From: Paulinella micropora | Taxonomy: Eukaryota; Cercozoa; Imbricatea; Euglyphida | Length of the DNA stretch: 30,647 bases | Assembly: GCA_009731375.1 (NCBI GenBank) | Contig: BJOX01000259.1 | Coordinates: forward strand, 25,040-55,686 | Reading direction: 5' to 3' | Part shown: one piece after another, positions 1 to 10,141 of the stretch | How positions within the stretch are numbered: position 1 is the stretch's first letter | Layout of the letters: each line of letters opens with the position of its first letter | The notes under the pieces: generated by a model | The model's input: only the letters and a program-made list of their open reading frames with translations | Database searches by the model: none | Told to the model about the DNA's origin: nothing | Program-made: the position numbers and the translations under genes

Positions 1-69
1 TGCATCAGCCATTGACAGAGAAGCACTATTATTATTATTATTATCATTATTATCATTATTATCATCATT

Positions 70-151
<82 letters not shown>

Positions 152-172
152 TACCATCTGGGCCCTGTCGCC

Positions 173-183
173 AGTTCGATTCC
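173..183 (+). promoter_or_regulatory. Pol III B-box-like motif
   Basis: AGTTCGATTCC matches the internal B-box consensus GGTTCGANTCC at 10 of 11 positions. The partner A-box expected 30-60 bases upstream would fall in the (ATT)n tract and is absent, so independent transcription is doubtful. It is used here mainly as evidence for tRNA ancestry of the surrounding repeat. Confidence 0.35.
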
Positions 184-190
184 CGTCGGT

Positions 191-288
191 GCCACCAGTA
201 TTTTCATTGAACNNNNNNNNNNGCCACCAGTATTTTCGTTGAACATACCGATCCATTTCTGGACCAGTATTTTCATTGAACATACCGG
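191..288 (+). repeat. Three short direct repeats around the first gap
   Basis: GCCACCAGTATTTTCATTGA is present at 191, again at 223 with one change, and as a partial form ending ATACCG near 262-288. The first two copies flank the 10-N gap, so the gap may be a collapsed or misjoined tandem duplication. Confidence 0.5.
213..222. other. Assembly gap (10 N)
   Basis: Ten ambiguous bases between two copies of the same short repeat. This is the only gap in the window that does not touch a C or G homopolymer. Confidence 0.95.
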
Positions 289-421
289 CCCGTCTGGAAG
301 TGTTGGAACTGCCCTTGCGGGGGTGTCATTAGAGCTTATCGTCAATTCTTCGTACTCTCCTCACGGGTGAGACGATGGAGGCGCATGTGCAGAAATGCAT
401 CAGCCATTGACAGAGAAGCAC

Positions 422-470
<49 letters not shown>

Positions 471-472
471 TA
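422..472 (+). repeat. (ATT)n microsatellite, SINE-like tail
   Basis: About 50 bases of ATT units directly after the AAGCAC block, in the same arrangement as the tract at 28-150. The sequence beyond it (480-550) is not repeated elsewhere in the window. Confidence 0.85.
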
Positions 473-547
473 TTGTTATTGTTGCTATTGTTACAATTAG
501 GTGAACATTCCCCATCACCTGCGCTCGGAGATCACGACCTGCGTGAC

Positions 548-668
548 GGGTTAGTTTATTAGTTAGTTAGCTAGCTAGCTAGCTAGCTAGTTAGCTAGTT
601 AGTCAGTTAGTCAGTTAGTCAGTTACTACTAACTATTAGTTTGTTTGTTTGTTTGTTTGTTTGTTTGT
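548..668 (+). repeat. Compound TTAG / TAGC / TTTG tetranucleotide tract
   Basis: Successive blocks of TTAG, CTAG, TTAGTCAG and TTTG units lie side by side. The stretch 669-869 is unique sequence in which no gene could be recognised. Confidence 0.8.
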
Positions 669-869
669 GTTGTTAGTTTGTTAGTGAGTTAGTTAGTCAT
701 TGTTCGTTGTTCGTTGTTGTGTGTGTTAGCGCTGCAAAAGACTAGCGCGCTGTCCGCTCTGCTGAACACACTCAACATCATTCTAGCTGCTCAAGAGAAC
801 ATCTACACGCTCATGCACACCGACTCGTTCCAGCGCTTTCGACACACACTCACCCCTGAAAGGGTAAAT

Positions 870-958
870 GTATGTATGAATGCATGAATGAATGAATGAA
901 TGAATGAATGAATGAAATGAATGAATGAAATGAATGAATGAAATGAATGAAATGGTAG

Positions 959-1020
<62 letters not shown>

Positions 1021-1031
1021 ANNNNNNNNNN
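870..1031 (+). repeat. (GAAT)n, then poly-C and a 10-N gap
   Basis: GAAT units at 870-953 are followed by 60 consecutive C (961-1020) and ten N (1022-1031). Apparent reading frames here are only translations of these runs. Confidence 0.9.
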
Positions 1032-1131
1032 GAGGTAGTAGTGAGACAGCCGAGGCAGCATAAAGTCGTATGCATGTTTACATGTATGTATGAATGTTAG
1101 ATCAACGAGCTATCTCACCAGGCTCTCAAGT

Positions 1132-1198
1132 CGCAGGGCTCTCGCGGGCACGAATCGCAGGGCTCTCGCGGGCACGAATCGCAGGGCTCACACGGCAC
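1132..1198 (+). repeat. 24-bp tandem repeat, 2.8 copies
   Basis: The unit CGCAGGGCTCTCGCGGGCAC plus GAAT occurs at 1132-1155 and 1156-1179, with a diverged partial copy at 1180-1198. The unit is GC-rich and a multiple of three, but no supported reading frame uses it. Confidence 0.85.
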
Positions 1199-1231
1199 AA
1201 GTCAAATGACTTCGACCATCAGTGCGGGCGA

Positions 1232-3480
1232 GTATATCTATATCTATATCTATATCTATACCTATATCTATATCTATATCTATATCTATATCTATATATA
1301 TATCTATATATATCTATATCTATATCTATATATCTATATCTATATCTATATCTATCTATATCTATATCTCTATATCTCTACATCTCTATATCTCTACATA
1401 TCTCTATATATCTCTATATCTCTATATCTCTATATCTCTATCTATATCTATATCTATATCTATATCTATATCTTTATCTTTATCTTTATCTTTATCTATA
1501 TCTTTATCTATATCTTTATCCTTACCTTATCTTTACCTTTATCTTTATCTTTATCTTTATCTTTATCTATACCTTATCTTTATCTTTATCTATATCTATA
1601 TCTTTATCTATATCTATATCTATATCTATATCTACATCTACTTCTATATCTATATCTATATCTATATCTATATGTATACCTTTACCTATACCTATACCTA
1701 TACCTATACCTATACCTTACCTATACCTATACCTATACCTGTACCTATACCTGTACCTATACCTGTATCTATATCTATACCTATATCTATATCTATATCT
1801 ATATCTATATATAGATCTATATCTATATCTATATCTATATCTATATCTATATCTATATCTGTACCTATATCTATATCTATATCTGTACCTATATATCTAT
1901 GTCTATATCTATATCTATATATCTATGTCTATATCTATATATATATATCTATATCTATATATATATCTATATCTATATCTATATCTATACCTATACCTAT
2001 ACCTATACCTATATTACCTATACCTATAACTATACCTATATCTATATCTATATTTATATCTACATATATATCTATATCTATATCTATATCTATATATCTA
2101 TATATCTATATCTATATCTATATCTATATCTATATATCTATATATATATATCTATATCTATATCTATATCTATATCTATATCTATATCTATATCTGTATC
2201 TGTATATCTATATCTCTATCTATATCTATATCTATATCCATATCTATATCTATAGTTATATCTATATCTATATCTATATCTATAGTTATATCTACATCTA
2301 TATCTATATCTATATCTATATCTACATCTATATCTATATCTATATCTATATATCTATATCTATATCTACTATATCATATCTATATCTATATCTATATCTA
2401 TATCTATATCAATATCAATATCTATATCTATATCTATATCTATATATCTATATCTATATATCTATATCTATATATCTATATCTATATCTATATCTATATC
2501 CTATATCTATATCTATATCTATATCTACATCTTTCTCTATATCTATATCTATATGTACATCTTTCTCTATATCTATATCTATATCTATATCTATCTCTAT
2601 CTATATCTATATCTATATCTATATCTATATCTGTATCTGTATCTGTATCTGTATCTATATATCTGTATCTATATCTATATCTATATCTATATCTATATCT
2701 ATATCTATGTCTATATCTATATATCTATATCTATATCTATATCTGTATCTGTATCTGTATCTGTATCTGTATCTGTATCTATATCTATATCTATATCTAT
2801 ACCTATATCTATACCTATATCTATACCTAATCTATACCTAATCTATATCTGTATCTGTATCTGTATCTATATCTATATCTATATCTATAAATATATCTAT
2901 AAACATATCTATATCTATATCTATATCTATATCTATAAATATATCTATAAATAAATCCATATCTATATCTATATCTATATCTATATCTATAATATCTATA
3001 CCTATATCTATACCTATACCTATACCTATATCTATATCTATATCTATATCTATATCTATATCTATATCTACATCTATATCTACATCTATATCTACATCTA
3101 TATCTACATCTATATATCTATATCTATATATCTTTATCTATATCTCTATATCTCTATATCTCTATAACTCTATATATCTATATATCTATATCTCTATATC
3201 TCTATCTCTATCTATATCTATATCTAGATCTAGATCTAGATCTATATCTAGATCTATATCTAGATCTATATCTAGATCTTTCTCTAGATCTTTCTCTAGA
3301 TCTTTCTCTAGATCTTTCTCTAGATCTTTCTCTATATCTATATCTATATCTATATCTGTATCCATATCCATATCCATATCCATACCCCATATCTATATCT
3401 ATATCCATATCCATACCCCATGTCTATATCTATATCTATACCTACATCTATATCTATATCTATATATACATCTAAAAATG
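1232..3480 (+). repeat. 2.2 kb TATATC hexanucleotide array
   Basis: An almost uninterrupted array of TATATC with local sub-families: TATACC (about 1,680-1,790), TATCTG (2,630-2,780), TTTATC (1,470-1,580), TACATC (3,065-3,110) and a 12-base TTTCTCTAGATC block near 3,271-3,333. The hexamer has no stop codon in any forward frame, which is why several long Ile/Tyr/Leu/Ser reading frames cross it; these are not genes. The array ends at an AG that starts a convincing exon, so it probably lies in an intron or just upstream of a gene. Confidence 0.9.
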
Positions 3481-3496
3481 TATCTATATCTATTAG

Positions 3497-3648
3497 GTTG
3501 GATGACGATGAGTTGAGCCAGGCATCTCCTCGCTCCCCCAAATCCCGCTCTCCTCGCACCCCCAACAACAACAAGAAGAAATCTCATCACAAGCCCCATC
3601 ACTTATTTTCTGCGAAAGTCAAGGACCCCGCCGGGGTGGAGGTGCTAG
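3497..3648 (+). CDS. Internal exon of an unrecognised Ser/Pro/Lys-rich protein
   Basis: The exon starts after ATATCTATTAG (AG at 3495-3496) and ends at a textbook donor, CTAG|GTAAGA (GT at 3649). Read in its open frame it begins LDDDELSQASPRSPKSRSP and continues through an Asn/Lys/His-rich basic segment to KDPAGVEVLG. One base of a codon is left at the 3' end, and the next exon (3,825) supplies the other two, completing a glycine. The composition suggests a disordered, possibly nuclear or phosphorylated linker (repeated S-P pairs). No family is recognised. Upstream exons must lie beyond the hexamer array. The exon is supported by both splice sites and by phase agreement with its neighbour. 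Confidence 0.7.
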
Positions 3649-3774
3649 GTAAGAGAGAGAGAGAGAGAGAGAGCAAGAGACGGTTTATAGTTTGGAGAAC
3701 AACAGACCTCTTTCTTTCTCTCTCTCTCTCTCTCTCTCTGTGTCTCTGTCTCTCTCTCTCTATTTCTCGCTATT

Positions 3775-3805
<31 letters not shown>

Positions 3806-3824
3806 CTCTTTCTTCTTCTTGTAG
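3649..3824 (+). repeat. Intron of (GA)n, (CT)n and (TTTC)n
   Basis: A 176-base intron from GTAAGA to CTTCTTCTTGTAG. Its inside is almost wholly GA, then CT and TTTC repeats, so a microsatellite supplies the polypyrimidine tract of the 3' splice site. Confidence 0.7.
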
Positions 3825-4057
3825 GCAGCGCAAAGGAAGTAGCTCGCACCGACGCACAGAAGCTGAAGGAAATGGGACTACTAGCCTCGGCCGAGGAACG
3901 TGACTTCATCTCCCAGCTGACCAACCCTACCTCGCTTAACCGCCCTGCCAATCGCCCTTCCAACCGTGGCTCCAAGTCATCCAAAAAGCACGAGCGCAAG
4001 CAATCTAGTCCTAAGAATGGAGACCTAGACCCACCCCCGCCCGACCCTGGACTGGAT
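3825..4057 (+). CDS. Next exon of the same gene, helical then basic
   Basis: It continues in phase from the exon ending at 3648 (the split codon makes Gly, then [17 protein letters not shown]). The first ~35 residues look helical and charged; the rest is Asn/Pro/Ser/Lys-rich ([20 protein letters not shown]) and ends in a Pro run, PPPPDPGLD. The 3' boundary is uncertain: a weak donor GTCCCT at 4058 would end it before the TATC array, otherwise translation runs on through TATC repeats to a stop at 4,243. A following exon is not identified with confidence. No homologue is recognised. Confidence 0.65.
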
Positions 4058-4061
4058 GTCC

Positions 4062-4129
<68 letters not shown>

Positions 4130-4161
4130 ATATCTATCTATCTATCTATCTATCTACCTAC

Positions 4162-4201
<40 letters not shown>
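4062..4201 (+). repeat. (TATC)n microsatellite
   Basis: About 140 bases of TATC with a few interruptions. The unique segment 4,202-4,464 after it shows no exon that can be defended. Confidence 0.9.
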
Positions 4202-4203
<2 letters not shown>

Positions 4204-4464
4204 GGGCATCGGGTTAATACTTTACCCAGACTTCCTTGGTTGACGAAATCAGAAGCTCCTTTTTTCTGACATTAGTCGATATCTCATCAGTTGATCTCAT
4301 CACTTACTCCACGGAGCGAACCAAGGCCACTTGAGGTGTCACTGACCCTCCCTTGGGCTTGGTTTTTTTGAAATGGGTGCCATCTGTCGACAGACAGAGA
4401 ATTAGGGGATGGTGTGGGTGTGCTGGGCCCGTGGTGGGGTGCCTTATGTGTGCCTAGCCATACG

Positions 4465-4988
4465 NNNNNNNNNNNNNNNNNNNNNNNNNNNNNNNNNNNN
4501 NNNNNNNNNNNNNNNNNNNNNNNNNNNNNNNNNNNNNNNNNNNNNNNNNNNNNNNNNNNNNNNNNNNNNNNNNNNNNNNNNNNNNNNNNNNNNNNNNNNN
4601 NNNNNNNNNNNNNNNNNNNNNNNNNNNNNNNNNNNNNNNNNNNNNNNNNNNNNNNNNNNNNNNNNNNNNNNNNNNNNNNNNNNNNNNNNNNNNNNNNNNN
4701 NNNNNNNNNNNNNNNNNNNNNNNNNNNNNNNNNNNNNNNNNNNNNNNNNNNNNNNNNNNNNNNNNNNNNNNNNNNNNNNNNNNNNNNNNNNNNNNNNNNN
4801 NNNNNNNNNNNNNNNNNNNNNNNNNNNNNNNNNNNNNNNNNNNNNNNNNNNNNNNNNNNNNNNNNNNNNNNNNNNNNNNNNNNNNNNNNNNNNNNNNNNN
4901 NNNNNNNNNNNNNNNNNNNNNNNNNNNNNNNNNNNNNNNNNNNNNNNNNNNNNNNNNNNNNNNNNNNNNNNNNNNNNNNNNNNNNNNN
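4465..4988. other. Assembly gap (524 N)
   Basis: A run of N ending directly at a 20-base poly-C tract (4,989-5,008). All reading frames that span it are artefacts of the N run. Confidence 0.95.
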
Positions 4989-5008
4989 CCCCCCCCCCCC
5001 CCCCCCCC

Positions 5009-5560
5009 AAACACACACACACACACCCTTTCCCAGCTCTCTGTCCCTTTTTCGTTCTAATTTTTCTATCCATCTATCCATCTCGCTACTATCCATATCT
5101 ACCTACCTACTTACCTACCCATCTATCTCTCTACCTGAAAGGTGGAGTTGGAGATCATAGCTACTCCCCTCAAAAGAGAAAGCTCGCCGAAGGCCGAACC
5201 GTTTCTCTAATGGTTGCTGCCACCCACCCACCCACCCACACACACACACACACACACGTACGCATTATAACATGTATACACGATCTTACACACACATATA
5301 TTATATAACACACAAACAAACACACACACACCCTCACACACACACACATGTACACACACACATACATGTACATGTACATGTGCGCGTGCACACCCACCCG
5401 GGCCCATATGCATGCACGTGAGTACTCACGTGCACACACACGGCCCACACCCACGTGCACCCACCCATGGCCACCCCCCCCCCCCCCCCCCCCCCCCCAA
5501 NNNNNNNNNNCACACACACACACACACACGTATATCATCCACTCCCCCGCTGTGAATACA
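5009..5560 (+). repeat. Mixed (AC)n, poly-C and a gap
   Basis: AC/CA repeats dominate 5,009-5,030 and 5,220-5,400. Poly-C at 5,474-5,498 is followed by ten N (5,501-5,510) and more CA repeat. One non-repetitive island sits at about 5,142-5,212 and is listed separately. Confidence 0.8.
5142..5210 (+). CDS. Possible small exon between microsatellites
   Basis: After CTACCTGAAAG (AG at 5140-5141) a frame reads VELEIIATPLKRESSPKAEP and two further residues to a TAA at 5,208. A second frame also stays open, so the frame is not certain. It lies downstream of the exons at 3.5-4.06 kb and could be a terminal exon of that gene, but the 524-N gap prevents any check of phase. It is called mainly because it is the only non-repetitive sequence for several hundred bases. 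Confidence 0.25.
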   Translation: MELEIIATPLKRESSPKAEPFL

Positions 5561-5815
5561 TAAGCTTACATAAATACATACGTACATACATACATACATA
5601 CATACATACATACATGCACACATGCATGCATGCATACGTACATACGTACATACATATATCAAGCTGGATACCACGCGAACAAGCCCGAGTAGCTAAACTT
5701 ACAACCACATACATAAGATACATGACATGCATAAAAACATGCATGCATGCATGTATACATACATACATACATACATACATACATACATGCATACATAAAT
5801 GCATACATACATATT
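5561..5815 (+). repeat. (ACAT)n arrays
   Basis: CATA/ACAT units with GCATGCAT interruptions occupy most of this interval, broken by a unique island at about 5,667-5,710. Confidence 0.85.
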
Positions 5816-5839
5816 TGCAGCGATGGGCGGCCAGTGTTG

Positions 5840-5940
5840 TGCATGTTATGTATGTTATGTATGTTATGCATGTTAAGTATGAGGTATGCTATGTATGTAT
5901 GTTATGTATGCTATGTATGTTATGTATGTTATGTATGTTA
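5840..5940 (+). repeat. 9-bp tandem repeat TATGTTATG
   Basis: Around ten imperfect copies of TATGTTATG. The unit is distinct from the tetranucleotides on either side. Confidence 0.8.
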
Positions 5941-5941
5941 G

Positions 5942-5979
5942 ACGGTGAAAGCGCAAACGAACCGCAAGGACTGAATGTG
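5942..5979 (+). CDS. Candidate 38-nt microexon
   Basis: A 38-base unique island lies between TATGTTAG and GTATCTATC, that is, between an AG and a GT. One frame reads GESANEPQG. Phase cannot be checked against any certain neighbour, so this is a candidate only. Confidence 0.2.
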
Positions 5980-5980
5980 G

Positions 5981-6033
<53 letters not shown>

Positions 6034-6056
6034 GTCTGTCTGTCTGTCTGTCTGTC

Positions 6057-6092
<36 letters not shown>

Positions 6093-6181
6093 TCTGTCTA
6101 TTTGTCTATTTGTCTATCTGTCTATTTGTCTATCTATCTATTTCTTTCTTTCCTTCTTTCCTTCCTTTCTCTCTCTCTATT

Positions 6182-6224
<43 letters not shown>

Positions 6225-6226
6225 AG
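5980..6226 (+). repeat. (TATC)n, (TGTC)n and (TTTC)n pyrimidine tract
   Basis: Three tetranucleotide families lie in sequence, ending TTTCTTTCTAG. This would serve as a strong 3' splice acceptor if the following DNA is transcribed on the plus strand. Confidence 0.85.
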
Positions 6227-6800
6227 ATCCTCCCCGCACTCTGCTCCATCCAAAACTCGTCACATTTACTCATTACTCAATTCACTCGTTCACTCATTCA
6301 CTCAATCATCAATTCACTCAGTTCACTCAATTCACTCAATTCATTCATTCATTCATGCATTCATTCGTTCATTCGTTCATTCATTCAGTCAGTCAGTCAT
6401 TCGTTCGTTAATGCACTCCATTTATCGTTTACTCATAAGTCCGGCGGCTCAAAGCTCCTTCCGCACTCTGCTCTAATTCACTCAGTGCACTTCATCACTC
6501 CATTCACTCCCTCACTCCTTTCATTCATTCATTCATTCATTCATTCATTCGTTCGTTCGTTCATTCAATTCACTCAATTTATCGTTAATTCATAGGTCCA
6601 GCGGCTCAAAGCTCCTTCCCGCACTCTCCTCCAATTCACTCAGTTCACTTCATCACTCCATTCACTCCCTCACTCTTTTCATTCAATTATTCATTCATTC
6701 GTTCGTTCATTCATTCAATTCACTCAACTTATCGTTAATTCATAAGTCCGGCGGCTCAAAGCTCCTTCCCGCACTCCGCTCCATCGAAAACTCGCAACCT
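6227..6800 (+). repeat. 150-157 bp minisatellite with (TTCA)n spacers
   Basis: A block containing TTATCG, then TCCGGCGGCTCAAAGCTCCT and CCGCACTCTGCTCC starts at about 6,422, 6,579 and 6,729. Partial matches at 6,227 share the CCGCACTCTGCTCCATC end. Each block is followed by TTCA/TTCG tetranucleotides of variable length. No coding frame is conserved between copies. Confidence 0.75.
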
Positions 6801-6960
6801 TCATGGCAGATATCCTCGTTTGAATAGGTATGCCTTAGTTTACTATTGTTATGTGTTGTCTTTATCCATTTTGTTTTTTTACGCATCGAAAACTCGCAAT
6901 CTTGCTGGCAGATATCATCGCCCGAATAGTTACGTCTTGTTTTCATTACTGTTTTGTGTT
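6782..6960 (+). repeat. Tandem duplication of about 101 bp
   Basis: ATCGAAAACTCGCAA, then TGGCAGATATC and GAATAG, occurs at 6,783 and again at 6,884 with scattered substitutions. Confidence 0.65.
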
Positions 6961-7019
6961 GTTTCATTATTGCTGCATTACTGTCATATTGTATGGATCG
7001 ATACATACGCTTGACATCT

Positions 7020-7540
7020 TTGTAGAGAGTCGACCGTCCACTTGTATGATTCACATGATAGTGATCATTATCGTTATTATTCTTGTTGTTATTATCATCA
7101 TGGCCATGCATGCTATGTATATATGTATGTATGTTATATAGATATGTGAACGGTCTGTATCTTTATAGGGAGTTGACCGTGGGCTTGTATCATCGTATGA
7201 AAATGATTATTGCTGTTATGATTATTCTTATTGATATATATGCTATTTATGTATGTCCTTGGTATGTATCTATCCAGAGACTCGACCGCCGGCTTGTATG
7301 ATCGTATGAAAATGATCCAGTTAACCTTGGGCAAGGGTGCATGCATAAATTACATTACATTACATTGCATTGCATTATATTACATTACATTACATTAAAT
7401 TACATTACATTACATTACATTACATTGCATTAAATTACATTACATTACATTACATTGCATTACATTACAAGCATATATACATAACTTGTATAATCGCATG
7501 AAAATGATCCAACTAAGTTTGGGCAAGGGTAAATATATAC
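7020..7540 (+). repeat. Degenerate repeat family with (ATTAC)n
   Basis: A motif close to TCGACCGNNNGCTTGTATGA followed by TCGTATGAAAATGAT appears near 7,030, 7,175 and 7,280. The half CTTGTATAATCGCATGAAAA recurs at about 7,485. Copies at 7,300 and 7,490 share a further GGGCAAGGGT end. A pure ATTAC pentanucleotide array separates the last two (7,350-7,470). Confidence 0.6.
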
Positions 7541-7632
7541 ATTCATGCATACATACATGCATACATGCATGCATGCATGTATGCATATATACATACATAC
7601 ATACATACATACATACATACGTACATACGTAG

Positions 7633-7721
7633 GCGCCGAAGACAGTATACAGAGCGATCAAGACGACGAATAAACTACAGCGAGTGTTATGTATATATGG
7701 AGAGACAACTAGCTGCTGAAG
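7633..7721 (+). CDS. Candidate 89-nt exon
   Basis: Unique sequence bounded by ATACGTAG (AG at 7631-7632) and a good donor, GAAG|GTGAGG (GT at 7722). One frame stays open throughout and reads RRRQYTERSRRRINYSEC, ending ERQLAAE. No neighbouring exon with matching phase was found: the downstream acceptor TTTTTTTTTCCAG near 8,214 leads into sequence with stops in all frames. It could be a non-coding exon. Confidence 0.3.
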
Positions 7722-7779
7722 GTGAGGGATTGTGTCAACTGGAGCCATCAACTGTTTCCTTCCGCAACCGCTACTAGGT

Positions 7780-8344
7780 TGTTACCGGTGGCCGGTGGCA
7801 CAACCAGACCCGATTTTCTGGTGGGGTTCAATGACACCTGTGGTGGTAGGATAGCAATAGTCAGCTTAGCTACCGATTAGCGCTAGATATATTCACAGGA
7901 GTTTGCTTCCTAAGTAAAGAAACCATCACAATTCATCACCTCGCTCCAGTCAGTGGCAGTATTATATTTATCTGTTTATATGTGGTTCACTGCGACATTA
8001 GCTTGCAGTACAGAAAAACCCGAAGAAGTAGTGCCAGTGACCCTGATTGTATCTTGCATCACCTTGATCACACCTTTCTATTATTTCACTATTATAACTC
8101 ATGTACATCTACATCTACACGAAGGCATCTTCCGAGTCAAGTTCTCGCTCGACACTTGCGCAACTTACGCATGTAAGCTTCATATTGACTACTTACTTAC
8201 TTTTTTTTTCCAGTTAACGACTTTTAAGAATTGAAGAACGCTTGGTTTTCGTAGAGCTGAAAAGGAAGCATGTAAGAAGGCGAACATCAGTAAAAGCTAG
8301 TGTTAACAAAGAAAAAAAAAGGCAGACTACAGGGAGAAGTGCAC

Positions 8345-8348
<4 letters not shown>
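7780..8348 (+). other. Unique intergenic sequence, no gene seen
   Basis: Non-repetitive DNA with stops in all frames at short intervals. A polypyrimidine-AG (ending near 8,214) and a GTAAGA (8,272) bracket a segment closed in every frame, so at most an untranslated exon is present. Confidence 0.4.

Positions 8349-8390
<42 letters not shown>
8349..8390 (-). repeat. Poly-T of 42 bases (poly-A on the minus strand)
   Basis: Forty-two T in a row. On the minus strand this is a poly-A tail directly after a ~75-base unique segment, as expected of a retroposed transcript inserted in minus orientation. Target-site duplications were not evident. Confidence 0.5.
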
Positions 8391-9410
8391 CACACAACTA
8401 GTCATGATGAGCAGCAACTGTGGTCACATTCGAGTAAATGTGATCCCGGTGTCACCTAGCTGACTGTGCCAGGCTGGCGGCAGCGGCGCGGCGGCATCAC
8501 CGTGACCACTACCGTAATACTGCATGTTTTCAAACACTATGCAAGATTTTGCAAACTTGAATTTTATTATTATAATATCATTTGAGTATTAATAAATCTT
8601 GGCTAGTCATCTGCTCATCATCTGATTAGTGAGTCTGAGCGGGTCAGAAAAAGACACCGTGCCGCGGATCTGAGTCAAACACAGTCAGACACTGAGAAGT
8701 TTGAATTATCATATGTTACTGTCAATCATTGTTGACGACGTTCATGTGGGAAAAAACTTAAGAAGCTTGCAAAAAACTGTGAGTTTGTATACAACTCTTC
8801 AAGTAGGCAGATACAACGAACTCTTAATAGAACACTATGGCTGCTTTGAGTCCTGACTCAATGTGAGCAGGTGAAATACAAGTAAATAGTAAAAGAGGTC
8901 AGTTCGTTTATTTACATAATTTCGAACTCTTGGCAAGCTTGGGTGCAACTTACGATCAAGTGCAGAACGTAGATTGTGAGGTCTCCAGTTCGCAAACGGA
9001 TAGTGTCTTTTATCTTCAAGTTAACAATCATAAAACGGATAGTGTCGGTTTGTTGGACTTGAAAATTCCCCAAATTGATTTGGGAAGCATCAAGGCGAAA
9101 ATGACTGGCAACGTGTGGACGAGTCAGATATTGTGTTTTCCCGTTCTTGTTCACAAATTTATCGTAAAAGCATTTTCACTAGGAATTCGGAAAAAATGTA
9201 ATATTAATAAGAACAGGAAAAATGACAACAGCTAAAAAGAACTTTAAACTGATCTTTTGAAATCATTTCTGAGAGGAATAGAAAACTAGTTAGTGAAGTC
9301 GAAACTTGTGACGACGTGCAGAGGAGAATCTAACTAATCGGTCAAAAAGAGTGTCTTATCAACTGTAAAGGTTTTGATAGGTCGTTAAGGTGCTCAGTCT
9401 GATAGCTTCA
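8391..9410 (+). other. Unique DNA, no supported gene
   Basis: Ordinary-complexity sequence. The longest plus frame (to 9,235) starts only at a TTG and overlaps an open minus frame of similar length; neither has recognisable domains, convincing splice sites or a start context. A hairpin, TCACATT / AATGTGA, lies near 8,425-8,445. Confidence 0.4.
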
Positions 9411-9449
9411 CCCCCCCCCCCCCCCCCCCCCCCCCCCCCNNNNNNNNNN
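9411..9449. other. Poly-C and 10-N gap
   Basis: Twenty-nine C (9,411-9,439) run directly into ten N (9,440-9,449). This lies just beyond the 3' end of the retroelement-like unit, so an end repeat could be lost or misassembled here. Confidence 0.9.
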
Positions 9450-9565
9450 AGAATGAGTGATTAACGAACGAAGTATATTGTCTCACTAAAAAATATTCAA
9501 AAGGAAAAAGAGAGGTGGGTGAGTCTCTTAAACTATGGGGCTAGGAGAGTAGAAGAAGGATGCGT

Positions 9566-10141
9566 CTATACTGGCGCGATGCAGACGATGATCAGCAGTG
9601 GTAGGATATCCATGATTTGCAGCGGGACTGCGACAATTGAGGCGCAGTAGCGAGCGGTGATATCGGGAGGCGATGTCGAGCATTGAAAAGTTAGGTGGCC
9701 GGGTATCTCATAGCCAAGATGAAAAAATGAAGCACCTAAGTGTGCCGTGCCGATATAACAACTGAGGGGTTCAAGTTCGGTGAGAATAATCCTTGACCTG
9801 CAGGCATAAGAGGCGACCAAGGACTTACATGGGTACGCCAGTCATGGCGTAATATTTCTAGGGACGATGACGGTTCAAGTGGGAAAAGCGCTGGGGGGGG
9901 GCGGGTGAAGCAATTACGATGGGTAAAACCCAGTTGAGAGTGATGGGGGATGGTTATTGCTTGTGGGGAGGAATCGCCGATGATGATACCTGAATTGCGC
10001 TGAGGAACTGTGGTGAAAAACCAATCGCTGTTCCTGTTCTTCTTTTAAGATGGTGTCGAAGTTGACTAGCTTAAGCGGTGCGGGAAGCGCGTGAAGTAGC
10101 GACAAGAGTGTATTTGTAGCTCCATTCCATGTGGAGGCCAT
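9566..10141 (-). CDS. C-terminal remnants of the retroelement polyprotein
   Basis: Two overlapping open stretches: 10,141-9,914, containing LVNFDTILKEEQEQRLVFHH, and 9,820-9,566, containing HLGYEIPGHLTFQCS. They follow the methyltransferase-like domain after a frame change near 10,100. No integrase zinc-binding HHCC, DDE triad or chromodomain pattern is visible. Whether these are coding tails or decayed non-coding 3' sequence cannot be settled from the sequence. Confidence 0.3.

Larger units (their letters stand above)
1..421 (+). repeat. Tandem SINE-like repeat units with (ATT)n tails
   Basis: The window opens with TGCATCAGCCATTGACAGAG followed by AAGCAC and a long (ATT)n tract, and the same block recurs at 396-421, again followed by (ATT)n. 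Between them lies a body with a polymerase III B-box-like motif (AGTTCGATTCC at 173-183) followed by CCGTCGGTGCCACCA, which resembles the 3' end of a tRNA. The layout of tRNA-like head, unrelated body and short tandem tail is that of a tRNA-derived SINE. No A-box or full tRNA head is visible, so the copy is 5'-truncated or this reading is wrong. A 10-N gap at 213-222 interrupts it. Confidence 0.45.

Noticed and set aside
150-200. A complete tRNA gene ending GTGCCACCA
   Set aside because: Only the T-arm-like B-box and 3' end are present; the acceptor, D and anticodon arms are replaced by (ATT)n.
1094-2954. Long plus-strand open frames of up to 539 codons made of Ile/Tyr/Leu/Ser
   Set aside because: They are translations of TATATC, which has no stop codon in any forward frame. 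All three frames are open at once and there is no other content.
4287-5308. Frames of 190-299 codons across 4,465-4,988
   Set aside because: They are open only because the gap of N contains no stop codons.
8930-9235. A 101-codon plus frame with its antisense partner at 8,912-9,154
   Set aside because: TTG start, no splice signals, no domain, and both strands open to similar extent.
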